Source of the DNA: CAZGKW01 sp964526295
GTDB lineage: Bacteria > Planctomycetota > Phycisphaerae > FEN-1346
Direction of reading: 5' to 3'
Length of the DNA: 64,000 bases
Assembly: GCA_964526295.1 (NCBI GenBank)
Contig: CAZGKW010000017.1
Location: 1 to 64,000 of the forward strand
This document shows positions 39,659-47,947 of this stretch, in pieces. Within the stretch, counting starts at the first letter, position 1. The number at the start of each line of letters is the position of its first letter. A program made the translations under genes and the position numbers. The notes under the pieces are model-generated. The model made no database searches, was not told where the DNA came from, and saw nothing but the letters and a program-made list of their open reading frames with translations.

Positions 39659-41017
39659 ATGTCAGTCATCGCACGAATCCTCGCAGCCGCCGCACTGCTC
39701 GTCCTGGCCGCCGGCGCCGCAAGCGCGGGCGCCGAACCCGAGCCGCTCGGACCCTCGGCGGGCCTCGGCAGCGTCATCTTCATCCACCCGGACGGGACGT
39801 CGGCCTCGACCTGGGCCGCCGCACGGGCCCTCTATCACGGCCCCGACGGCGACCTCCACTGGGACCGCCTGCCCGCCATCGCCGTCTACCGCGGCCACAT
39901 GGCCGACAGCCTCACGGCCACCTCCAACGGCGGCGCGACGACCCACGCGTTCGGCGTCAAGGTCGGCTCGGGGGCCTACGGCCGGACCGACGGCGGCGAC
40001 CGCGGCGTCGAGATCGTCGACCCGGAAGGCCGGTCCCTGAGCGTCGCCCGGCAGGCCCTCCGGGCGGGCCTGCCCGTCGGCCTCGTCCAGACCGGCACGA
40101 GCACCGAGCCCGGCACGGGCTGCTTCCTGGCGTCGGTGCCGAGCCGCAGGCAGCACGCCGAGATCGCCGCCCAGCTCGTCGAGAGCGGGGCCGAGGTCCT
40201 CCTCGGCGGCGGCGAGCGGTACTTCCTGCCCGAAGGGACCGAGGGCGTCTACGGGCCCGGTCGGCGGACCGACGGCCGGGACCTCGTCCGAGAGGCCGAG
40301 CGGGCCGGCTACACCGTCGTCCGGACCCGCGACGACCTCCTGAAGGTCAAGGCCGGCACGAAGAAGCTCCTGGGCCTCTTCGCCGACTACCACACCTTCA
40401 ACGACCGGTCGGAGGAGGAGCTGGCGGCGGCGGGCCTGCCCATGTACGAGCCGCGGGCCCCGACCGTCGCCGAGATGACCGAGGCGGCCCTGCGGGTCCT
40501 GGCGGCCAAGGGCCGGCGGTTCCTCCTGGTCGTCGAGGAGGAAGGCACCGACAACTTCGGCAACCACAACAACGCCCCCGGCATGCTCGATGCGATGCGC
40601 CGGGCCGACGAGGCGATCGGAGTGGCCCGGGCGTTCTTGGCGAAACATCCCAAAACGTTGATTATTACGGCGGCCGACAGCGACGCCGGCGGCATGCGGA
40701 TGGTGGGCCTGCCGGTCCGCTCGCCCGACGACATCCCCCCCCGGCTGCCGGCCCGCGACTCTAACGGCGCCCCCATGGACGGCCGCGCCGGAACCGGGAC
40801 GGGGCCGTTCCTGGCCGCACCGGACCGCACCGGGCAGGTCCTGCCGTTCGCCGTCGTGTGGGCGGCACGCGACGACGTCTCGGGCGGCGTCTTGGTCCGG
40901 GCCGAGGGCCTCAACAGCCACCTGGTCCGCGGGAGCTTCGACAACACCCGGGTCGCACAGCTTTCGCGCCTGACCCTCTTCGGCGGCGCCTCGCCCGACC
41001 CCCAGAAAAGACACTAA
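39659..41017 (+). CDS. Exported alkaline phosphatase, PhoA-type, atypical active site
   Basis: The 452-residue protein has a signal peptide (ARILAAAALLVLAAGAASAGA), then the PhoA-type metal region (IFIHPDGTSAS, Asp45), a region with SNGGATTHAFGVK where family members carry the Ser nucleophile (DSAAxATA), EEEGTDNFGNHNNA (the usual EGG-IDH-GH-ND block) and TAADSDAGGM in place of the usual TADHETGG. The overall fold is clear but several standard ligands are changed, so activity on ordinary phosphomonoesters is uncertain. The last residues QKRH and the TAA stop come from a 21-base palindromic repeat. GGGG precedes the ATG. It converges on the phosphofructokinase gene. Confidence 0.8.
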   Translation: MSVIARILAAAALLVLAAGAASAGAEPEPLGPSAGLGSVIFIHPDGTSASTWAAARALYHGPDGDLHWDRLPAIAVYRGHMADSLTATSNGGATTHAFGVKVGSGAYGRTDGGDRGVEIVDPEGRSLSVARQALRAGLPVGLVQTGTSTEPGTGCFLASVPSRRQHAEIAAQLVESGAEVLLGGGERYFLPEGTEGVYGPGRRTDGRDLVREAERAGYTVVRTRDDLLKVKAGTKKLLGLFADYHTFNDRSEEELAAAGLPMYEPRAPTVAEMTEAALRVLAAKGRRFLLVVEEEGTDNFGNHNNAPGMLDAMRRADEAIGVARAFLAKHPKTLIITAADSDAGGMRMVGLPVRSPDDIPPRLPARDSNGAPMDGRAGTGTGPFLAAPDRTGQVLPFAVVWAARDDVSGGVLVRAEGLNSHLVRGSFDNTRVAQLSRLTLFGGASPDPQKRH

Positions 41018-41094
41018 GTGTCTTTTTTGAGGCGGTAAGTCTTTTGCGTGCGGCAGGTTGCGCACGAAAAAAAGACACTTAGTGTCTTTTTTTT
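41005..41094. terminator. Palindrome pair acting as two-way terminator
   Basis: Copies of the 21-base palindrome at 41006-41026 (centre A) and 41070-41090 (centre T) are in opposite orientation; both have T runs after them on either strand. Between them CGTGC and GCACG form a further hairpin. The pair lies between the convergent phoA-like and pfk genes, and can end transcription from both sides. Confidence 0.7.
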
Positions 41095-41107
41095 GCCGCC
41101 GGCGTGT

Positions 41108-42196
41108 TCACTCGCCGAAGCATGTCCCCACCGACCGGCCGACCGCCAGCAGGGGGTGGTCGGGCGGGACCTTGCGCGACTCGCCCGCCACGTCCGCCAC
41201 CGCGACGTCCGTCAGCCGCCCTTTCTGCCACGAAACCATCCGCCCCCACCGGCCCTCGTGGATCAGCCGCACCGCCTGGTACCCGAGGCTGGTGGCGAAG
41301 ACGCGGTCGAACGGGCACGGCGTCCCGCCCCGCTGGACGTAGCCCAGGACGGTGGCCCGGGCCTCGATGCCGGTCTCCTGCTCGACGCTGCCGGCGACGA
41401 GCCGCCCCACCCCGCCGAGGCGGACCGGGTCGGGGCTGCCCTCGACGTGTCGACGGATGATCATCTCTCCGCCCTTCGGACGGGCCCCCTCCGCCACGCA
41501 CACGATGCTGAAGCTCCGGCCCTTGCCGGCCCGCTCGTGGCACACCTCGAAGACGGCGTCCCAGCGGAAGGGGATCTCCGGGACCAGCACCAGGTCCGAC
41601 CCCGACGCGATCCCGGCGTGCAGGGCGATCCACCCGGCGTACCGGCCCATCACCTCGGCCACCATCACCCGGTGATGGGCCGACGCCGTCGTATGCAGAC
41701 GATCCAAAGCGTCAGTCGCCACGTCCACCGCGCTCTGGAACCCGAACGTCAGCTCCGTGCCCGGCACGTCGTTGTCGATCGTCTTCGGGACGCCCACCAC
41801 CGGCATGCCCTTCTCGTCCAGGCGGGCGGCAATGTTCATCGACCCGTCGCCGCCGATCACCACCAGGCCCTCCAGGTCGTGCCGCTCGAAGACGCCGAGG
41901 GCCTCGTCGCTGCGGTCGGTGGTGACCGCCTGGTCGCCCTGCCGCTCGTGCCACTGGAACGGGTTGGCCTTGTTCGACGTGCCGAGGATGGTCCCGCCAT
42001 GGGTCAGGATGCCCGAGACGGCCTCCCAGTCGAGGGGCATGGTCCGGTCGGTGACGAGGCCGTCGAAGCCGTCGAGGAAGCCGACGACCTCGGCGTCGTA
42101 CTCGTGCATGAGGGTCTTCGAGACGGCCCGGATGACGGCGTTCAGGCCGGGGCAGTCGCCCCCGCCGGTCAGGACACCGATTCGCTTGACGGCCAT
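41108..42196 (-). CDS. ATP-type 6-phosphofructokinase (group III-like)
   Basis: The enzyme phosphorylates fructose 6-phosphate in glycolysis. The 362-residue protein has GVLTGGGDCPGLNAVIRA, IGGDGSM (115-120), VPKTIDNDVPGTELTFG, MGRYAGWIALHAGIASG and VQRGGTPCPFDRVFAT. Position 118 is Gly (equivalent to E. coli Gly104), which goes with ATP use, and position 138 is Lys (equivalent to 124), which goes with PPi enzymes; this Gly/Lys combination is known in the actinobacterial group III ATP enzymes. AGGAGGAGG precedes the ATG at 42196. Stands alone, convergent with the phoA-like gene. Confidence 0.93.
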   Translation of the reverse strand: MAVKRIGVLTGGGDCPGLNAVIRAVSKTLMHEYDAEVVGFLDGFDGLVTDRTMPLDWEAVSGILTHGGTILGTSNKANPFQWHERQGDQAVTTDRSDEALGVFERHDLEGLVVIGGDGSMNIAARLDEKGMPVVGVPKTIDNDVPGTELTFGFQSAVDVATDALDRLHTTASAHHRVMVAEVMGRYAGWIALHAGIASGSDLVLVPEIPFRWDAVFEVCHERAGKGRSFSIVCVAEGARPKGGEMIIRRHVEGSPDPVRLGGVGRLVAGSVEQETGIEARATVLGYVQRGGTPCPFDRVFATSLGYQAVRLIHEGRWGRMVSWQKGRLTDVAVADVAGESRKVPPDHPLLAVGRSVGTCFGE

Positions 42197-42280
42197 GGGG
42201 CCTCCTCCTCCTCCTCCTGCTGCTGCGAGGGTGCTCCTTTTCAACCGGTGCGGCGCCCGGGCGACCGGCGGTCCGACCGG

Positions 42281-43693
42281 CTACGTCGCCAGACGAAGCG
42301 TCCGCACGCACGGGCCGGGCCCGGCGACCGTGAACGCGGCGCTCGCCCGGTCGGCGGCGTACCTCAGGCGATACTCGCCCCGGGACCCGCGGAAGCGGAC
42401 CCGGCCGGCGGCGTCGCTGGTCGCTTCCAGGCGGGTCATCCACTCCTCCCGCAGCAGGCGCCTCAGGGCCTCGTACAGGGGCGCCGGGTCGACCTCCCGC
42501 TCCCGGCGTCGGCCGCCGAGGGCGTCGACCGGGGCGCCGCGGAAGGCCTCGTCCGGGAACGCCCACGCCGGGAGGCCCCACGAGCTGACGGCCTCGACGG
42601 CGGGGTGCCCGAAAGCGACCGTATAAACATTCGTCACGTACTCGATCTGCCGGGCCAGCTTCTCCTCGGGAGGAAGCGCCTCCGCCTCCGGGCCCATGCC
42701 CTTGAAGGACGCCCCGAACTCGGTGATGTGGAGCGGCAGGCCGGATGTCGCCAGCTCGTCGAGCACGGCCTTCAGGTCGGCCAGGCGGTACCACCGCCCG
42801 CCCGTGTGGGCCTGGATGCCGAGCGCGTCCGGCGACGCCCCTTCCCGCGCCAGCGCCGCCGCCAGCTCCAGGTACCGCCGCCGCTGCGACGCGGCGCCGG
42901 CCTCGGGCGGGTCGCGCCGCACCGAGTAGACCAGGCCGTACTCGTTGACGAGCAGCGTCGCGTCGGGGGCCTCGTCGCGGGCCCAGTGCATCGCCGGGAC
43001 GATATACGTCAGCATCTCGTCTATCGGCTCGATGTGCGGCCAGCACCGCTCCGAGAGGTGCCGCCACGAAGGCTCCCACAGCATCTCATTGACGAGGTCC
43101 CACGTGTCGACTTTTCCGCGGAGCCCCCCGACGAGGTCTCGCACGCGGACCTCCAGGAACTTCATCTGCGTCCCGGTGTCGTAGCGGCGGAGCCAGTCGG
43201 GGACGGCCTTCGGAACGGTCCAGACCAGCGGGTGCCCCTTCGCGGCGAGGCCGTGGGCGCGGGCCCAGTCGGCCTGGGCCTCGAACTCGCGAAACAGCGT
43301 CCGCCCCTGGAACTTCTCGAACCACGGGTCGCCCCGCTCGTTCCAGTAGCACAGGGCCGTGGCGGCGTTCAGGAGACCCGTGTAGAAATGGGTATACCGT
43401 GACAGCTCCGGCCGGCCGAGGACGCCGCTCCGGGCCGCACGGGCGATCTCGTAGATCGGCGACCCGAAGAGGAACGCCTGCCGGGCCTGGCGGACCTCGA
43501 CCCGCCGGTTCGCGGCGGGCGAGCCGTCGGGGCCGACGAGCGCCAGCTCGACGTCGGTCTTGCGGTGCCGCTCGATGCCCTCCCGGGCCTCGGCGAGGAC
43601 CTCCTCGTCGGACCGGTCGCTGAGACGGTCCGGGTCGGCCCGCTCGGGCGCTTCGTCGGGGGCCCGCCACTCCTCGCCTTCGACCGTTGCCAT
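42281..43693 (-). CDS. GH10 endo-1,4-beta-xylanase-like protein
   Basis: The 470-residue protein has a GH10 TIM barrel: KGHPLVW, the acid/base WDLVNEMLW (Glu203) and the nucleophile ITEFGAS (Glu325), with LVNEYG and GIQAHTGG between. It would cleave xylan internally. Residues 45-75 (DVELALVGPDGSPAANRRVEVRQARQAFLFGS) look like the short beta segment common before planctomycete GH10 barrels. No signal peptide is visible at the ATG at 43693, so it may be cytoplasmic or exported another way. The C-terminal 45 residues form a small beta domain. No other glycan gene is adjacent. Confidence 0.88.
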   Translation of the reverse strand: MATVEGEEWRAPDEAPERADPDRLSDRSDEEVLAEAREGIERHRKTDVELALVGPDGSPAANRRVEVRQARQAFLFGSPIYEIARAARSGVLGRPELSRYTHFYTGLLNAATALCYWNERGDPWFEKFQGRTLFREFEAQADWARAHGLAAKGHPLVWTVPKAVPDWLRRYDTGTQMKFLEVRVRDLVGGLRGKVDTWDLVNEMLWEPSWRHLSERCWPHIEPIDEMLTYIVPAMHWARDEAPDATLLVNEYGLVYSVRRDPPEAGAASQRRRYLELAAALAREGASPDALGIQAHTGGRWYRLADLKAVLDELATSGLPLHITEFGASFKGMGPEAEALPPEEKLARQIEYVTNVYTVAFGHPAVEAVSSWGLPAWAFPDEAFRGAPVDALGGRRREREVDPAPLYEALRRLLREEWMTRLEATSDAAGRVRFRGSRGEYRLRYAADRASAAFTVAGPGPCVRTLRLAT

Positions 43694-44016
43694 CCGCGGC
43701 CCCTCGTCATTCCACGGCGTGATTTCAGCCCGGAGGTCGCACAGGGCGCTGAGAACAGCAGAATACCGAGTTACCGCTCAGGGCCCTTTCGGCGCGTCCT
43801 CGCGACTCGTTGCCGGTGCTTCTCAGCGGACCATTCTAAAGGCGCATCGCCCGCGGCGAAAGCGAATCCACGAACCTTCATCGGGCCGACCCGTTCGCCG
43901 GCCAGGGTCCCCATCCGCAGTGAAGGGCCTTTCTTCGCGTTTCCTCGCCTTTCTTCGCCTTTCTTCGCCTTTCTTCGCGCGCTCCGCGGCCCCTGCGCTC
44001 AAATCACGCCCGCGGA
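43694..44016. repeat. Gap with 10-base tandem repeat (GCCTTTCTTC)
   Basis: No gene is seen. At 43927-43980 the unit GCCTTTCTTC occurs four times exactly plus a variant (GCGTTTCCTC), then runs into GCGCGCTCCGCGGCCCCTGCG. The phased 10-base unit and pyrimidine bias are unlike the surroundings. It may be a slipped remnant of the CTCTGCG-type junk found at 585 and 33797. Confidence 0.6.
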
Positions 44017-45732
44017 CTACCACCGCCGTTCCCGGACACGGCCGCGACGCAGGAACACGCCCGCCGCGAAGTACCGCAGCGCATCGATCGGATGGTCCGC
44101 CCCGTCCTTGGCGGGCCGCTCCGACCGCTCGCCCGCCGGCGACTCCGACCAGTGGTATTCCTGGAGCGCCCGGACGAGCCACTCGCACGACGGGGCGACC
44201 ACCAGCCCCGGGCCGCCGCCGCCCGTCCCGCGGGGCTTCAGGAGCCGCCGCATTAGCTCGATGCCCTCCAGGATGCCCGCCCGCGGCGTGCGGACACGGA
44301 TGCCCAGCCGCGAAAGCTCCTGGCACGGGCCCGTGCCGGTCACGTCCGACCGCTGCCACCCCGCCGGGTCGGCGAAGGTCTTCAGGACCGGCCCGGGGTC
44401 GAGCTCGGCCATCGCCCGGGCATGGTCGGCGATGGGCCGCTGCCGGGCCACGTACTCGGCCAGCACGCGGACCTGGACCCGCGACAGGTCGACGTCGCCG
44501 GGCCGGTCGTCGCGGAGCGACGCAGCGCGCGGTCCGTCGCGGTCGCCGGTTGCACCCGCTGCGCCAGGCGTGCCAGGCGGGCCCGGCACGCCCGCCGCCG
44601 GCCCTGACGGGACGGTCTCGGCCGCGCCGCGGAGCTGGATCCACAGGCACACGAACGGGTTCGCGTAGCCGAAGTCGAGGGCCCGGTAAAGCGGCAGCGA
44701 CGCGTCGAACGAGACCGGGGCGACGTGCACGGCCGGGTCGAACTCGGCGAAGACGAGGCGGTCGGCCCGGGGGCGGACGCAGAGCATCTCGGCCTCCCAC
44801 GCCTCGCGGCTCGAGCGGGTCCGTTGGGCGATGGCATCGTCGATGGGAAAGTAGCCGTCGGCCCGGCGGGCCCGGCCCTCGCAGTCGGCCCACAGGGGGC
44901 ACCGGTCGCAGGCCCGGTCGGGCGGACACTTTTCGATAACTTCCCACAGGCACCACTTCAGGAGCGACGGGCCGGGCTTCGGACGCGCTGCGCCGCCTCC
45001 GCCGGCGCGTCCACCCGTCTCCCGCCGTTGGCGCGGCGTGCCCGGGGCTCGCTGCGACTCGCCCTGCGCGATCCGCTCGACCAGCCTCGCCATCGGCCCG
45101 AACGGTCGGTGCATCGTCGAGAACGCTTCCATCTGCGACGCGATCCACGCCCCGTCCCGCCCCGGGGCCGACTGGGTGGTGAACTGGGCCGCCTGCCACA
45201 CCGCCGGCGAAAACTCGTCCACCTCGTCGCACTTCAGGCGATGGACCCGCTGCCCCCGGACGGACCGCTCCGACTGCGTCAGCACCTCGATGACCGACCC
45301 GTTGGCCAGCTCCGTCCGCCGGGCCGTGGGCGGCCGGGCCAGGAGTCCGCCGCAGGCCCCGTCCCACTTCTGGAGGAGGTATCGATACATCCGTTCGGAT
45401 TGCTCCAGGCTGCCGCCGAGGATCCGCGTCTGGCACCCGGGGCGGAAGACGGCGTCGAGGTGGGCGACGACCGACCCGAGCTCGGTCTTCGCCCCGCCCC
45501 GGCAGGCCCAGACCACCAGGTCCCGCCCCGGCGCCAGGAACGCCCGCTCCACGTACGTCCACGGGGCCACGTGGCCCGGGCAGACCGCCGCCCGCGGCAC
45601 GGCCAGGCCGTAGACGACGTGGACGAACCGCCACAGGGCCTCGGCCGACCCGGGCCGGGCCGCCAGGAGGGCCTCGGCCAGCCGCCGCCGCACGGCGCCG
45701 CCGCGGGCGCTTGGTTTTTCACGTTTTGCCAT
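44017..45732 (-). CDS. Phage-type terminase large subunit
   Basis: Terminases package viral DNA using an ATPase motor and an RNase H-fold nuclease. The 571-residue protein has a Walker A-like WACRGGAKTELGS (75-87), Walker B LKCDEVDEF (166-174), a four-Cys cluster (269, 275, 278, 284) and nuclease-domain motifs ALDFGYANPF (Asp353) and DHPIDALRYF. Two low-complexity stretches interrupt it, at about 223-255 and 370-410 (Gly/Pro/Ala-rich). No portal, capsid, protease or tail gene follows; the next gene is a GH10 xylanase. Its base composition is host-like. It starts 70 bases from the end of the ParB-like gene on the same strand. Confidence 0.85.
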   Translation of the reverse strand: MAKREKPSARGGAVRRRLAEALLAARPGSAEALWRFVHVVYGLAVPRAAVCPGHVAPWTYVERAFLAPGRDLVVWACRGGAKTELGSVVAHLDAVFRPGCQTRILGGSLEQSERMYRYLLQKWDGACGGLLARPPTARRTELANGSVIEVLTQSERSVRGQRVHRLKCDEVDEFSPAVWQAAQFTTQSAPGRDGAWIASQMEAFSTMHRPFGPMARLVERIAQGESQRAPGTPRQRRETGGRAGGGGAARPKPGPSLLKWCLWEVIEKCPPDRACDRCPLWADCEGRARRADGYFPIDDAIAQRTRSSREAWEAEMLCVRPRADRLVFAEFDPAVHVAPVSFDASLPLYRALDFGYANPFVCLWIQLRGAAETVPSGPAAGVPGPPGTPGAAGATGDRDGPRAASLRDDRPGDVDLSRVQVRVLAEYVARQRPIADHARAMAELDPGPVLKTFADPAGWQRSDVTGTGPCQELSRLGIRVRTPRAGILEGIELMRRLLKPRGTGGGGPGLVVAPSCEWLVRALQEYHWSESPAGERSERPAKDGADHPIDALRYFAAGVFLRRGRVRERRW

Positions 45733-45804
45733 GATTGGCCTCGCTGGATTTTGTTGCGGCGCGGCGGGTCTCCGCCCCCGCCGCCCACAACCGATTCGTA
45801 TGCC

Positions 45805-46575
45805 TCAAAGGCGCCCGATCGATTCCAGGCACCACCGGGCCAGGCGCTCCAGGCGCTCGGCCCGGCTCGCGGAAGTCTTCGTCCGGCAGGGCCCTACGGC
45901 GGCCTTCCGGTCGCCGCTCGGGGTCCCGTCGGGCGAAACGCCCGCTCGGCCGCCGACGTCGTCGGCCTTCCGCAGCGCCGCCGACACCACCTCGTATTGC
46001 CCGTCGGTCAGGAAGAACGTCATCGGCCGAAGGGGCAGCGGAAGCGCCTCCGGCGACAACGGGTCGGGCGGCGGCTTCGCCAGGGCCAGCAGCCGCTCGA
46101 CGGCGTCCGGCGGCTCCGGCAGGAGGGCCGCCAGTTCCTCGGCCGAGCGCCCCTTTGCCAGGCGCGCGACCAGGTCGGCCCGGGCCGACGGGTCGTCCCG
46201 CCCCTCCAGCCGGTTCAGCGTCGCCAGGAGCACCCGGGCCTCCTCGTCGTCGACGTCCCACACGTCGCACCGGGCGTGGGTGTGACCCAGCTCCTTGAGG
46301 ACCCGGGCCCGGTGGTGACCGTTCAGGACCTGGTAGCGGTGCTCGGTTTCGGATGCGCGATGACCCGGCCGGCCTGAGTCTTGGCGCGGGCGAACGCCAC
46401 GGCGACCTTCCGGTCGCCGCTCGTGGCGTGCCGGGAGAGGCCGTACGAGGAGCGGCTCGTACCGCCCGGTGCGTTGGACGTGGCGTTTGAGCTTCGCCAG
46501 CAGCCGGTCCGGCATCCGGTTGGCGTTTTCCGGATGGGGCTCGAGGGCCTCCAGGGGGACCCAGCGGAGGCTCAT
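45805..46575 (-). CDS. ParB/sulfiredoxin-fold protein with repeat insertions
   Basis: The 256-residue protein begins SLRWVPLEALEPHPENANRMPDRLLAKLKRHVQRTGRYEPLLVRP and continues HRYQVLNGHHRARVLKELG, the ParB N-terminal fold with its GHHR phosphate-binding motif; such domains in phage modules bind nucleotides or DNA. About 30 residues separate RPLP from HRYQ and contain a translated palindromic repeat; a second copy lies near the C-terminus (SGDRKAAVGP). In normal members these parts join directly. The ATG at 46575 overlaps the stop of the HTH gene by ATGA. Its exact role in this cluster is not known. Confidence 0.8.
   Translation of the reverse strand: MSLRWVPLEALEPHPENANRMPDRLLAKLKRHVQRTGRYEPLLVRPLPARHERRPEGRRGVRPRQDSGRPGHRASETEHRYQVLNGHHRARVLKELGHTHARCDVWDVDDEEARVLLATLNRLEGRDDPSARADLVARLAKGRSAEELAALLPEPPDAVERLLALAKPPPDPLSPEALPLPLRPMTFFLTDGQYEVVSAALRKADDVGGRAGVSPDGTPSGDRKAAVGPCRTKTSASRAERLERLARWCLESIGRL
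45897..45916. repeat. GGCGACC/GGTCGCC palindrome, copy in the 3' part of the ParB-like gene
   Basis: CGGCGGCC and GGTCGCCG enclose TTCC, with one G-T mismatch, followed by CTCG as in the other copies. It is translated in frame near the end of the ParB-like protein. Confidence 0.6.
46394..46429. repeat. GGCGACC/GGTCGCC palindrome, extended copy inside the ParB-like gene
   Basis: GGCGACC and GGTCGCC enclose TTCC at 46401-46418, and outer arms CGCCAC and GTGGCG extend the pairing. It is part of an insertion of about 90 bases between two conserved ParB segments and keeps the frame. Confidence 0.7.
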
Positions 46576-47063
46576 CGTCCGCCCTCCTTGGCCTTGGCGG
46601 CCCCGCCGCGTCCGGCCGACTGGAGCACCTTGAGGATGCCGCGGAGCTGCTCGTCCGTGAGGCGCGCCACCTGCCGCGTGAGCGGATCGTCGGCCGGGCC
46701 GGCCCTCTCGCCCTCGGGGTCGGCCGGGGCGGCGCCCGCCGCGTCCTGGCCGAGCGTCTTCTGGGCCTCGGCGGCGAGCTTCAGGACCTCCCGGGCCGCC
46801 TGCCTGGCGTCGGAGGCCGATTCGCCCTCCAGGTCGCGGATCAGCCGGGCCACCGCCATCGGTGCCCACCTCAGGACCGCGCTGGTGGCCTGGAGGAGCG
46901 GTTCCAGGGCCTCCTCGGCCAGGAGGCCCCGAAAGCCCGGATCGAGCAGCCACCGGCGGAGCGTCTCGGGCCGGATGCGGCCGACCTTGGCGGCCTCGTC
47001 GATCTTGCCGCCGCTCTCCCAGACGGCGTGCGCCGTTTGCCTGTGTTTCTTGGTTATATGCAT
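46572..47063 (-). CDS. HTH protein (small-terminase-like)
   Basis: The 163-residue protein starts HITKKHRQTAHAVWESGGKIDEAAKVGRIRPETLRRWLLDPGFRGLLAE, a helix-turn-helix of the kind used by phage small terminase subunits to recognise DNA. The middle (LQATSAVLRWAPMAVARLIRDLEGESASDARQAAREVLKLAAEAQ) is helical and typical of such proteins, followed by a charged linker and a C-terminal helix. The ATG at 47063 follows AGGGGAT. It overlaps the ParB-like gene by ATGA and lies just upstream of the terminase large subunit, as a small subunit would. Confidence 0.75.
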   Translation of the reverse strand: MHITKKHRQTAHAVWESGGKIDEAAKVGRIRPETLRRWLLDPGFRGLLAEEALEPLLQATSAVLRWAPMAVARLIRDLEGESASDARQAAREVLKLAAEAQKTLGQDAAGAAPADPEGERAGPADDPLTRQVARLTDEQLRGILKVLQSAGRGGAAKAKEGGR

Positions 47064-47107
47064 CTGCAATATCCCCTTGTGACGGGTCCGGTACGTTTCG
47101 CCCACAG

Positions 47108-47947
47108 TCAGCCGCGGGGCTTGCTCCGGGCGGGCGCCGGCGTTGGCCGGCGCCACAGGTAGTAGACGGGTTCGGCCCGGAGGTTCCGGGCGACCAGGTC
47201 GAGCGTGCGGGCCCGGTCCGGGCGGTTCGTTCGTCGGTTCTTGGCGCCGAGATAGGAGCGGACCCAGCGGCGGACCTCGGCCTCGACCTGGCGCCGCATC
47301 GCCGGGGGAAGGCCGTCGAGGGCTTCCGCCAGGTCGGCCGCGACGCGGACCGCCTCCTCGCCGATGCCGGCCGCTTCCAGGGCGGCGCGGAGCCGCTCGC
47401 ACTCCGCCGGCGGCCGGTACGGGTAGGCCGTCATACCCGCCCGCTCGAAGAACGGGTGCACGCGGCCCATGGCGGCCAGGGTCTCGACGTAGGGCGTCCC
47501 GACGCGGGGCAGCGTCTCGCGGACCAGCCGCGAGCCCAGGCCCAGCCCCCGCCAGTTCGGGGCGATGACCAGGCGGCTGATGATGCGAAGCTCGCGGTTG
47601 ATCAGCGTGGCCGCCGAGACGCGGCCGCACCGGGCCAGGCGGTACCGGCCGCCGGTGGCCCGGTTCCGCGCCGCCAGCGCAAGAGGCGCCCGAGCGTAGA
47701 CGATGACGCCGACGAGCGTGCCGTCTGCCGGATCGAGCGGCGTGCGGGAGCGCGCCGGGGCGTCCTGCCGGGCCCCCGGCCTCGCCCCGGGTCGGCGCGA
47801 CCGGCTCGCATGGACAAGTCGGAATATATCGGTCACGGCCCCCGGGTGGTGGCCCCGGTAGTGAAGCGGCGCCAGGGCGAGCCAGTCCTCCCGACCGCCG
47901 CGCTCCACGCGGACCCCCTCGAGCAGCGTGCATCGCCGCGCGATCAT
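47108..47947 (-). CDS. GNAT-type acetyltransferase, split COG2401 partner
   Basis: The 279-residue protein has a GNAT fold: LRIISRLVIAPNWRGLGLGSRLVRETLP with the acetyl-CoA-binding loop (RGLGLG), preceded by LVGVIVYARAPL and followed by HPFFERAGM. The N-terminal part (LALAPLHYRGHHPGAVTDIFRLVHA) matches the acetyltransferase part of COG2401 proteins, in which it is fused to an ABC ATPase. A 25-residue Arg/Pro/Ala-rich insert separates VHASR from DGTLVGVIV and is nearly identical in DNA to the ubiE N-terminal tail. The ATG overlaps the ABC ATPase stop by ATGA. Substrate unknown; a nucleic acid or tRNA target is conceivable. Confidence 0.78.
   Translation of the reverse strand: MIARRCTLLEGVRVERGGREDWLALAPLHYRGHHPGAVTDIFRLVHASRSRRPGARPGARQDAPARSRTPLDPADGTLVGVIVYARAPLALAARNRATGGRYRLARCGRVSAATLINRELRIISRLVIAPNWRGLGLGSRLVRETLPRVGTPYVETLAAMGRVHPFFERAGMTAYPYRPPAECERLRAALEAAGIGEEAVRVAADLAEALDGLPPAMRRQVEAEVRRWVRSYLGAKNRRTNRPDRARTLDLVARNLRAEPVYYLWRRPTPAPARSKPRG
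47735..47790. repeat. GAGCGGCGTGCGGGA element inside the GNAT gene
   Basis: TCGAGCGGCGTGCGGGA is followed by a matching CGCCGGGGCG and CTGCCGGG at the same spacing as in the copy at 32909-32960 in the ubiE-like gene. Both copies lie in coding sequence and fall in non-conserved parts of the proteins. Confidence 0.5.

Noticed and set aside
38244..41090. CRISPR array from repeated AAAAGACACT palindromes
   Set aside because: Only five copies, not regularly spaced, in alternating orientation and partly coding; no cas gene.
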